Below, piece by piece: positions 57,308 through 64,000 of a stretch of DNA of 64,000 nucleotides. Origin of the DNA: Segniliparus sp051660745. Lineage in GTDB: Bacteria; Actinomycetota; Actinomycetes; Mycobacteriales; Mycobacteriaceae. Below the pieces are notes generated by a model. That model was not told where the DNA came from. It searched no databases and saw nothing but the letters and a program-made list of their open reading frames with translations. The first letter of the stretch is position 1, and every line of letters starts with the position of its first letter. The DNA lies in the NCBI RefSeq assembly GCF_051660745.1, contig NZ_JBOFQF010000042.1, positions 1 through 64,000 on the forward strand, written 5' to 3'. The translations under genes were made by a program, and so were the position numbers.

Positions 57308-58177
57308 CTACTTGGCTTGGCCGGTCGTGCGCTCGATGTACTTTTTGCGGGCGTTCGGGTCGACGCCGCCGCCGGTCATCACGCTGCTCAAACCCAGCAG
57401 CTTCGTGACGAACACGGTGAGCCTCGGAGACCAGCGCGCCAGGGCGAGGAGCGGGTCGAACACCGTGACAAAGCCCGGCACCCAGCGGTTGCGGCCCCGC
57501 CCGGCGGCGGAGACCACGATGGCCTCGGCGACCTTCTCCGGCGGCTGCGGCCGGACGATCTTGAGGATCAGCGCCTCCTCCACGTTGATGCCGTCGATGA
57601 GCCCCGTCTTGATGAACGAGGGCATGATCGTGGTCACCTCGACGTTGTGCTGCGCGAGCTCGAAGCGCAACGCCTCGGAGAAGCCGACGACGCCGAACTT
57701 CGCCGCGTTGTAGCTGGAGAGGCCCGCGACGCCGATCTTCCCGGCGATCGAGGCGATGTTGACGATGTGGCCGGTGCGCCGGGGGATCATCCGTTTCGCG
57801 GCTTCCCGGCTGCCGAAGATCACCGAGTTCAGGTCGATCGACAGCTGCTTGTCCGTGACGCGCTGGGGCTCGTCGACGATGTCGCCGACGATCATCACGC
57901 CCGCGTTGTTGACCAGCACGTCGATCGGCCCGAGCGCCTTCTCGGCCTCGTCGATGAAGGCCGAGAACTGGTCGTAGTCGGTCACATCGAGGGGAAGGGC
58001 GATGATGTCCCCGCCGATCTCGTCGGCGGCTTTCTTCGCGAGGTCGACGTCGAGGTCGCCGATCGCCACCTTCGCGCCCTGGGCGATGAACGCCTCAGCG
58101 GTCTTGCGACCGATGCCTTGGGCTCCGCCGGTGATCAAAACCACCTTGCCCCGCAATGTGCTCAGGTTGCGACCCAT
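57308..58177 (-). CDS. Short-chain dehydrogenase/reductase (SDR)
   Basis: 289 residues. Cofactor motif VVLITGGAQGIGRKTAEAF near residue 12, IGDLDVDLA after the second strand, VLVNNAGVMIVG (~90), catalytic Ser in IVNIASIAGKIG and YNAAKFGVVGF (Tyr-x-x-x-Lys, ~155), all classical SDR. The ~60-residue C-terminal extension (WVPGFVTVFDPLLALARWSPR) resembles lipid-associated SDRs of mycolic-acid bacteria. ATG at 58177 gives MGRNLSTLRGKV. The substrate is unknown. Confidence 0.9.
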   Translation of the reverse strand: MGRNLSTLRGKVVLITGGAQGIGRKTAEAFIAQGAKVAIGDLDVDLAKKAADEIGGDIIALPLDVTDYDQFSAFIDEAEKALGPIDVLVNNAGVMIVGDIVDEPQRVTDKQLSIDLNSVIFGSREAAKRMIPRRTGHIVNIASIAGKIGVAGLSSYNAAKFGVVGFSEALRFELAQHNVEVTTIMPSFIKTGLIDGINVEEALILKIVRPQPPEKVAEAIVVSAAGRGRNRWVPGFVTVFDPLLALARWSPRLTVFVTKLLGLSSVMTGGGVDPNARKKYIERTTGQAK

Positions 58178-58342
58178 GCTGCTCGTCCTTCCTTCTTCGC
58201 GGCCGCGAGACCGCGTCATATGACCTCCGCGCCAACGACTATAACAATGTTCCGTGCCGTTCGTCACAGGCAGGTCGCGCAATGGCGGCGCGGGCAGGGC
58301 CGCCGGGCACGACGCGGAGGGAAAAGGTGTAGGAAAAGACGT

Positions 58343-59746
58343 ATGGCATCCTCCCCCGATTCCGCCAGCCACGAGCACGAAGCCGAACTCGCCTTCGCCG
58401 AGCTCGCCGCACAGCTCCCCGAGGGGGTCCTGGTCGACGACCCCGACATTGTGGAAGGCTACCGGCGCGACCGCGCCGAGGACCCGGCGGCGGGGCGGCC
58501 GCGCGCCGTGGCCCGGCCCTCCTCCACCGACGAGGTGAGCCGCATCCTGCGGTGGGCGAACACGAACGGCGTCGCGATCGTGCCGAGAGGCGCGGGCTCC
58601 AGCCTGTCCGGCGGCTCCACTGCCGTCGACGGCTGCCTCGTCCTGTCCACCGAGCGGATGCGCGACATCGCGGTCGACCCGGTCAGCCGCGTGGCCGTCG
58701 TCGGGCCCGGCCTGATGAACGCCGAAGTCAAAGCGGCGGCGGCGGCGCACGGCCTGTGGTACCCGCCCGACCCCTCCTCGTTCGAGTTCTGCAGCATCGG
58801 GGGGAACATCGCCACGAACGCGGGCGGGCTGTGCTGCGTGAAGTACGGCGTGACCACCGATTACGTCCTCGGGCTCGAAGTGGTGCTCGCGGACGGGGAG
58901 GTCATGCGGCTCGGCGGGCCGAGGATCAAAGACACCGCAGGGCTGTCGCTGCTCAAACTCTTCGTCGGCAGCGAGGGGACCTTGGGAGTCTTCACCGAGG
59001 CGACGCTGCGCCTGTTGCCCGCCCCGCCCAAGCCCAGCACTTTGGTCGCCACCTTCGGCGAGGTCCGCAAGGCGAGCGAGGCGGTCATCGCGATCTGCGG
59101 CAAACTGCGCCCCGCCATGCTCGAATTCATGGACGGCCCCACGATCAACGCGGTCGAGGACATGCTCCGGATGGGCCTGGACCGCACGGCCGCCGCCATG
59201 CTCGTGGTCCAGTCCGACGCCCCTGGCGAAGCCGCCGGGGCCGAGACAGGCCTCATCGCCGACATCGTCCGCGCGGCGGGGGCGGCCGAGGTCTTCGTCA
59301 CCACCGACCCGCAGGAGGGCGAGGCGTTCGTCGTCGCCCGCCGCGCCGCGATCCCCGCTGTGGAGCGGCTCGGCCACCTCTTGCTCGAAGACGTCGGGGT
59401 GCCGATCCCGAAGCTGCCCGACCTGATCGACGGAGTCCGCGCCATCGGGGAGGCGAACCAGGTCGCCATCGCCGTCATCGCGCACGCCGGGGACGGGAAC
59501 ACCCATCCGCTCATCGTCCACGACCCTGCGGACGAGGACGAGACCATGCGCGCCGAGCGGGCCTTCGGCGAGATCATGGACCTCGCCATCCGCCTCGACG
59601 GCACCATCACCGGGGAGCACGGAGTCGGACGGCTCAAAAAAGCCTGGCTGCCCGCCCAGATCGGGCCTCGGGCGATGGACGTGGCCAGCCGGATCAAAAC
59701 CGCGCTCGACCCGAAGGGCGTCTTGAATCCCGGCGCGGTCTTCTAG
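58343..59746 (+). CDS. FAD-linked oxidase, GlcD/D-lactate dehydrogenase type (copy 1)
   Basis: 467 residues. The PCMH-type FAD domain covers about 50-230 (AIVPRGAGSSLSGGSTAV, then CSIGGNIATNAGGLCCVKYG) and the FAD-oxidase C-domain follows (IAVIAHAGDGNTHPLIV at ~375; GTITGEHGVGRLKKAWL at ~425). The GDGN(T/L)H and GEHGxG motifs are those of D-2-hydroxyacid dehydrogenases (glycolate, D-lactate or D-2-hydroxyglutarate). ATG at 58343 with AGGAAAAG upstream. It shares CTAG with the convergent hydrolase gene; a paralog lies 1 kb away. Confidence 0.9.
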   Translation: MASSPDSASHEHEAELAFAELAAQLPEGVLVDDPDIVEGYRRDRAEDPAAGRPRAVARPSSTDEVSRILRWANTNGVAIVPRGAGSSLSGGSTAVDGCLVLSTERMRDIAVDPVSRVAVVGPGLMNAEVKAAAAAHGLWYPPDPSSFEFCSIGGNIATNAGGLCCVKYGVTTDYVLGLEVVLADGEVMRLGGPRIKDTAGLSLLKLFVGSEGTLGVFTEATLRLLPAPPKPSTLVATFGEVRKASEAVIAICGKLRPAMLEFMDGPTINAVEDMLRMGLDRTAAAMLVVQSDAPGEAAGAETGLIADIVRAAGAAEVFVTTDPQEGEAFVVARRAAIPAVERLGHLLLEDVGVPIPKLPDLIDGVRAIGEANQVAIAVIAHAGDGNTHPLIVHDPADEDETMRAERAFGEIMDLAIRLDGTITGEHGVGRLKKAWLPAQIGPRAMDVASRIKTALDPKGVLNPGAVF

Positions 59747-60693
59747 GGCTCCGCCGCCGCCCAGAACGCTCCTGCCAGGCTCGCGATCCGCTCGGGGAAC
59801 TCCCCGTTGATCGCGTGGGAGGCTTCCGGCCAAAGCTCGACCTGCCCGTTCGGGAGCGCCGAACGGGCTCGGGCCGCCGCCCGGCACGGATCGTGGACGA
59901 TGCTTCGGCCTGCCAACAGCACGAGCGTCGGGACGGCCAGCTGTCCCAAGCGCTCCTCCGAGAAGGGCTTCGGCGCCGGAAGGCGCATCTGGAAGTCTCG
60001 CATCCCCGAGGCGACCAGCGCCGCCTCCGGCAAGGACTCGTCCACCTCTGCCCCGCCGGAGACCCATCGCAGCAGGCGCATCCGAACCCGCTGCGGCATG
60101 GGCGCCACAGAGCCGAGGGAGACGACGAGCATTTTCCACGTCACCGGCGCGAACGTCATCGCCGGATCGAGCAGGACGAGCGAGGCGACACGCGCTGGGA
60201 AGCGCAGCGCGTGGTTCACCGCCGCCCAACCGCCGATCGACACGCCTAAAACGTGCGCCTTGGCGAATCCCGGGCCGTATGGAGCCGCATCCGCCGCGCC
60301 GAGCCCCGCGAGCGCCTGCTCCAGCCACAACGCCTGATCGTGGTCCGAGCGCACTGGGGCCTCCTGTGCCGACAGCCCCGCCTCGCCGAGCAGGTCCAGC
60401 GCGTACACGCGCCGCCCCAGGGCGCGCAGCGGAGCCAGGTTCGCCCGCCACAGCGGCGTGGAGGCGTTCCGGCCGGGGATCAGCACCACCGGCACGCCGC
60501 TGTCGTCCCCGAAGCGGTAGACCCGCACCGAGCCGTATGCCGTGGAAAGGTCGAACGTCCGCGCCGGGGCTTCCATCGCCGCCAGGCCTCTCCGGTACGC
60601 GGCGACGAACCGCTCGAACCCGGCCAGGCTGGCGAACCGGCCGACCTCCAACGAGGCCTCGCCGATCCGGATATTGGCTGGAATATCCACCAT
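59743..60693 (-). CDS. Alpha/beta hydrolase
   Basis: 316 residues. VPVVLIPGRNASTPLWRANLAPL is the oxyanion-hole region (PGRNAST), VLGVSIGGWAAVNHAL the nucleophile elbow (Ser ~152), VPTLVLLAGRSIVHDP the acid region, and EASHAINGEFPERI the catalytic His (~295). A generic fold-family member; no specific substrate can be given. It sits between two paralogous FAD oxidases, convergent to the first and divergent from the second. Confidence 0.85.
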   Translation of the reverse strand: MVDIPANIRIGEASLEVGRFASLAGFERFVAAYRRGLAAMEAPARTFDLSTAYGSVRVYRFGDDSGVPVVLIPGRNASTPLWRANLAPLRALGRRVYALDLLGEAGLSAQEAPVRSDHDQALWLEQALAGLGAADAAPYGPGFAKAHVLGVSIGGWAAVNHALRFPARVASLVLLDPAMTFAPVTWKMLVVSLGSVAPMPQRVRMRLLRWVSGGAEVDESLPEAALVASGMRDFQMRLPAPKPFSEERLGQLAVPTLVLLAGRSIVHDPCRAAARARSALPNGQVELWPEASHAINGEFPERIASLAGAFWAAAEP

Positions 60694-60771
60694 TCGACCA
60701 CATTAGTCCCACCTTTCCCAGACGTAAAGTTGCCCTTTTCTCCCCATGCGCCAGCGCGTACTATCTGCGAG

Positions 60772-62139
60772 ATGTCCACGCTGGAGTCCAAACTCGAAGC
60801 CATCGTCGGCGCAGCGCATGTCCTGACCGATCCGGATGTGCTCGTCGGCTGGTCGACCGACTGGACCGGCCGGGACCGGGGCTCGGCCCGCGCCGTGGTG
60901 CGCCCGGGGGACGCCGAGCAAGTCGCCGAGGTGCTGAACGTGTGCCGCGCGTCCGGCGTTCCCGTCACCATCCACGGCGGCGGCACCTCGCTGGTGTCCG
61001 GCGCCGTGCCCCGCAACGCCGACGTGCTCCTGTCCACCAGCAGGCTCGTCGAGGTCGGCGAGGTCGACCGCACGCACAAATGCGTCCGGGTCGGGGCGGG
61101 GACCAAGCTCCAGACGTTGCGGGCGCTGGCGGCCGAGCACGGGCTGCTCTTCGGCGTGGACCTCTCGGCGCGCGACAGCGCGACCATCGGCGGGATGGTC
61201 GCGACGAACGCGGGCGGCCTGCACACCGTCCGCTACGGACGGACCAGCGCCCAGGTGCGCGGGCTTGAGGCGGTGCTCCCGGACGGCTCGATCATCAAGC
61301 GGTTCCCCAAAGTCCCCGACGACCGCAGCGGCCTCGACCTCGTCTCCTTGTTCGCGGGCAGCGAAGGCGTGCTCGGCGTCGTCACCGCCGTCGAGGTGGT
61401 GCTGCGGCCCCGCCCCCGGCACCGGGTCACCGCGCTCGCGGGATTCTCGACCCTCGAAGAGCTCGTGGCGGCGGCGATCAGCCTGCGCGGGGCCGAAGGG
61501 GTGGACGCGCTCGAACTGCTCGACGGCGTGGGCGTGAGCCTCGCGGTGGAGCGCCTTGGCCTCTCCTGCCCGGTGAAGGCCGAATGGCTCCTCCTCGTCG
61601 AGCTCGCGAGCGACCGGGAACAGCTGGTCGAGCTCGCCGAATTGCTCGCCTCCGCCGACGTGGCCGAGGAGCCCGCGATCAGCCAGGACTCCGTCGGGCG
61701 GGGCAAGCTCTGGCAAGTCCGCGAGTCCTTCGCCGAGGTGACGCGCCTGTTCGGCCCTCCGGCCAAATTCGACCTCTCGCTGAACTTCGAATCCGTCGCG
61801 CCGTTCGCGGAGGACGCCGTGGCGTTGCTCGCGGCGGAGGCTCCGGACGCGATCCCCGTTCTCTTCGGGCATATCGGCGACGGCAACCTGCATCTGAACG
61901 TGCTGCGCTGCCCGGACACGAGCCGCGTCTTCGCGCCGATGCTCGCCCTGATCGCCAAGCACGGTGGCAACATCAGCTCCGAGCACGGCCTCGGCAGCCT
62001 CAAACGCGACTACCTCTCCCTCGCGCGCAGCCCCGAGGAAATCGCCGCGATGCGCTCGATCAAACGGGCCTTCGACCCCGAGGGGTACTTGAACTCGGCA
62101 GTGCTCTTCCCCACAGTCGCCGAGCGATCCGCGCCATAG
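60772..62139 (+). CDS. FAD-linked oxidase, GlcD/D-2-hydroxyglutarate dehydrogenase type (copy 2)
   Basis: 455 residues. Same layout as copy 1: VTIHGGGTSLVSGAVPRNAD and ATIGGMVATNAGGLHTVRYG in the FAD domain, then IPVLFGHIGDGNLHLNVL (~365) and GGNISSEHGLGSLKRDYL (~400). The GDGNLHLN form is closest to D-2-hydroxyglutarate or D-lactate dehydrogenases. It is diverged from copy 1 (the gap and hydrolase separate them). Its position directly upstream of kgd hints at 2-oxoglutarate supply, an inference only. Confidence 0.9.
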   Translation: MSTLESKLEAIVGAAHVLTDPDVLVGWSTDWTGRDRGSARAVVRPGDAEQVAEVLNVCRASGVPVTIHGGGTSLVSGAVPRNADVLLSTSRLVEVGEVDRTHKCVRVGAGTKLQTLRALAAEHGLLFGVDLSARDSATIGGMVATNAGGLHTVRYGRTSAQVRGLEAVLPDGSIIKRFPKVPDDRSGLDLVSLFAGSEGVLGVVTAVEVVLRPRPRHRVTALAGFSTLEELVAAAISLRGAEGVDALELLDGVGVSLAVERLGLSCPVKAEWLLLVELASDREQLVELAELLASADVAEEPAISQDSVGRGKLWQVRESFAEVTRLFGPPAKFDLSLNFESVAPFAEDAVALLAAEAPDAIPVLFGHIGDGNLHLNVLRCPDTSRVFAPMLALIAKHGGNISSEHGLGSLKRDYLSLARSPEEIAAMRSIKRAFDPEGYLNSAVLFPTVAERSAP

Positions 62140-62283
62140 CGCACAGCAGTCTTACCGACTTCTCAGAAAGGCGAGTATTCTGAATGGCGCCTCGGCCAAA
62201 AGCCGAGGATAAGGACCAGGCGAAGCAGCCACGGTCACGTACACCGCGAAAGTGGGCAAGAGGGAAAGTGGGCGAGAGCTCCT

Positions 62284-64000
62284 GTGAGTGACACCACCGT
62301 CGATTTCGGACAGAACTCGTGGCTTGTGGAAGAGATGTACCACCGGTTCAAGGAGAACCCGAACTCGGTGGACCCGAGTTGGCACGAATTCCTGACGGAC
62401 TACCACTCCACGCTGGAGTCGATCGCGGGCTCCGGCGACAACGGCAGCCGCGCCAGGGCCGCCGCCGAGACCGCTCCTCCCCCGCCTGTGCAGGCCGAGC
62501 CGCCCGCGAACGGCAATGGCGCGCAGGCGCCCGCCCCGCAGCAGAGCGCGCCCGCCCCTGCCCCCGCCGCCCCCAAGCTTCCTGTTCCTCCGGCGCCGCA
62601 GGCGTCCGCCCCGGCGGCTCAGGCCGCCGCGCCGTCCGCTCCCGCGAGCGACGAGTCCGTCCCCCTCAAGGGCATCGCAGCGGCGGTCGCGAAGAACATG
62701 ACCGCCTCGCTCGGCGTGCCCACCGCCACCAGCGTGCGGGCCATCCCGGCCAAGGCGATGATCGACAACCGCATCGTCATCAACAACCACATGAACCGCA
62801 CCCGGGGCGGCAAGATCTCCTTCACCCACCTCATCGGCTACGCCGTGGTGCAGGCGGTGAAGAAGTTCCCTGGGATGAACCGGCACTTCGCCGAGGCGGA
62901 CGGCAAACCGCAGCTGGTCACCCCCGCGCACATCAACCTCGGCATCGCCATCGACACCGTCGGCAAAGACGGCAAGCGGACCCTGGTGGTCCCGGCGATC
63001 AAGCACTGCGAGGAGTTCGGCTTCGGCCAGTTCATCGCCGCGTACGAGGACGTGGTGCGCCGAGGCCGCGAGGGCAAGCTCGGCACCGAGGACTACGCGG
63101 GCGTCACCATCTCGCTGACCAACCCCGGCACCATCGGCACCGTCCACTCCGTGCCCCGGCTCATGGCGGGCCAAGGCGCCATCATCGGCGTCGGGGCCAT
63201 GGAGTACCCGGCCGAGTTCCAGGGCGCGAGCGAGGAGCGCATCTCCGACCTCGGAGTCGGCAAGCTCATCACCCTCACCTCGACCTACGACCACCGGATC
63301 ATCCAGGGCGCCGAGTCCGGCGACTTCCTGCGCACGGTCCACCAGCTGCTCATCTCGGACGAGTTCTACGACGAGCTGTACGCCGCGCTGCGCATCCCCT
63401 ACGAGCCGATCCGTTGGCGCTCGGACATCGTCGAGCACGGCGTGGACAAGTCCACCAGGGTCCTCGAGATCATCTCCGCGTACCGCTCGCGCGGGCACCT
63501 CATGGCCGACACCGACCCGCTGCTCTTCAACCAGCAGCGCCGCACCGGCCACCCCGACCTCGACGTCCTCAACCACAACCTGACCCTGTGGGACCTCGAC
63601 CGCGTCTTCAACGTCGGCGGCTTCCAGGGCAAGGAGCGGATGAAGCTGCGCGACGTGCTCGCGGTGCTCCGCGACTCGTACTGCCGCCACGTCGGCGTGG
63701 AGTACTCCCACATCCTCGAGCCCGAGCAGCGCGAATGGCTCCAGGAGCAGGTGGAGGTCCGCCACCAGAAGCCGAGCGTCAACCTGCAGAAGTACATCCT
63801 CTCCAAGCTCAACGCGGCTGAGTCCTTCGAAAACTTCCTGCACACCAAGTACATCGGGCAGAAGCGCTTCTCGCTCGAAGGCGCCGAGACGGTGATCCCG
63901 ATGATGGACGCCATCATCGACCGCGCCGCCGAGCACGCCCTCGACGAAGTGGTCATCGGCATGCCCCACCGGGGCAGGCTCAACGTGCTGGCCAACATCG
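62284..64000 (+). CDS. kgd: Multifunctional 2-oxoglutarate metabolism enzyme Kgd, N-terminal part (cut by window end)
   Basis: The first ~572 codons of a protein expected to have about 1230. Frame is open from GTG at 62284 to the window edge. The N-terminal peptide (DFGQNSWLVEEMYHRFKENPNSVD) is the E1-type tether; then a Pro/Ala linker (~60-120), an acyltransferase E2o-like domain (~125-350, ISLTNPGTIGTVHSVPRLM and the catalytic STYDHRIIQGAESGDFL), and the start of the thiamine-diphosphate E1 domain (VVIGMPHRGRLNVLANI). Kgd supplies 2-oxoglutarate dehydrogenase E1/E2 and decarboxylase/carboligase activity at the TCA node. The leader has a near-perfect 15-bp duplication (GAAAGTGGGC twice) at 62248-62277. 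Confidence 0.93.
   Translation, partial: MSDTTVDFGQNSWLVEEMYHRFKENPNSVDPSWHEFLTDYHSTLESIAGSGDNGSRARAAAETAPPPPVQAEPPANGNGAQAPAPQQSAPAPAPAAPKLPVPPAPQASAPAAQAAAPSAPASDESVPLKGIAAAVAKNMTASLGVPTATSVRAIPAKAMIDNRIVINNHMNRTRGGKISFTHLIGYAVVQAVKKFPGMNRHFAEADGKPQLVTPAHINLGIAIDTVGKDGKRTLVVPAIKHCEEFGFGQFIAAYEDVVRRGREGKLGTEDYAGVTISLTNPGTIGTVHSVPRLMAGQGAIIGVGAMEYPAEFQGASEERISDLGVGKLITLTSTYDHRIIQGAESGDFLRTVHQLLISDEFYDELYAALRIPYEPIRWRSDIVEHGVDKSTRVLEIISAYRSRGHLMADTDPLLFNQQRRTGHPDLDVLNHNLTLWDLDRVFNVGGFQGKERMKLRDVLAVLRDSYCRHVGVEYSHILEPEQREWLQEQVEVRHQKPSVNLQKYILSKLNAAESFENFLHTKYIGQKRFSLEGAETVIPMMDAIIDRAAEHALDEVVIGMPHRGRLNVLANI

Noticed and set aside
56810..58342. 5' half of a long plus-strand frame ending with the FAD oxidase
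   Set aside because: Only the part from ATG 58343 is a FAD oxidase; the upstream half is antisense to the SDR gene or out of frame with vsr.
1..64000. CRISPR array or phage/restriction defence island
   Set aside because: No array of regular spaced repeats was seen; the tandem repeats found are head to tail with no spacers. Vsr and HNH fragments alone do not make a defence island.

Overview
This is a 64 kb piece of a high-GC actinobacterial chromosome. The lineage is best read as a mycolic-acid bacterium of the Mycobacteriales lying outside classical Mycobacterium. The basis is an ESX-3-type type VII secretion locus (EsxG/EsxH, PE, PPE, EccA-E, EspG, mycosin), a salicylate-capped mycobactin-type siderophore assembly line, a mycobacterial-type multifunctional 2-oxoglutarate enzyme (Kgd) and IdeR-like iron boxes. 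Segniliparus is my best guess for the genus; that is an inference from gene content and composition, not a search result.

Layout. (1) 1-4.9 kb: end of an unidentified gene, an ArsR-AHSA1 fusion regulator with a probable leaderless promoter, a DGPF/YCII-DGPF/YCII-ECF42 sigma operon, an XRE-cupin regulator, a methyltransferase and a small membrane protein. (2) 4.9-16.0 kb (minus strand): ESX-3 core eccB-eccC-PE-esxG-esxH-espG-eccD-mycP-eccE, many genes joined by 4-bp ATGA/GTGA overlaps, with iron boxes upstream of eccB. (3) 16.0-19.9 kb: DoxX, a DUF1023 hydrolase, a truncated DUF222/HNH (13E12-type) remnant riddled with palindromic insertions, a cold-shock protein and a DUF5994 protein. (4) 19.9-37.6 kb (minus): siderophore operon mbtB-TE-mbtC-mbtD-mbtE-mbtF-mbtG. 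(5) 37.7-45.5 kb: siderophore-interacting flavoprotein, mbtA, a coiled-coil protein, mbtI, and an mbtH-eccA-PPE operon that carries the two ESX-3 genes missing from the core locus. (6) 45.5-49.4 kb: tRNA-Arg, a low-GC accessory stretch with 27-bp tandem repeats, a nonsense-mutated HNH gene, several small secreted proteins, a tRNA-like fragment and large hairpins. (7) 49.5-64 kb: transglutaminase-like protein, MPT64-like secreted protein, Lrp/AsnC regulator with AzlCD permease, TetR regulator with a PanE-like reductase, HerA-like ATPase, orphan Vsr nuclease, SDR, two GlcD-type FAD oxidases around a hydrolase, and the first ~570 codons of kgd.

How it works together. MbtI makes salicylate, MbtA activates and loads it on MbtB, MbtB/E/C/D/F build the peptide-polyketide, MbtG hydroxylates lysine, MbtH supports the adenylation domains, and the FAD protein probably releases iron from the imported complex. 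ESX-3 is known to be needed for siderophore-mediated iron uptake in mycobacteria. Here the link is physical: eccA and PPE sit in one operon with mbtH, under divergent iron boxes shared with mbtI.

Most unusual finding. The ESX-3 mycosin has lost the whole catalytic triad (Asp to Gly, His to Thr, Ser to Ala) and the oxyanion Asn (to Asp), yet keeps its signal peptide, fold landmarks and membrane anchor, so it looks like a functional pseudoprotease. Other notable points are perfect in-frame tandem duplications scattered through the siderophore and ESX genes, an MbtB whose thioesterase is a separate overlapping gene, and a pair of paralogous small secreted proteins sharing a QGPN core.
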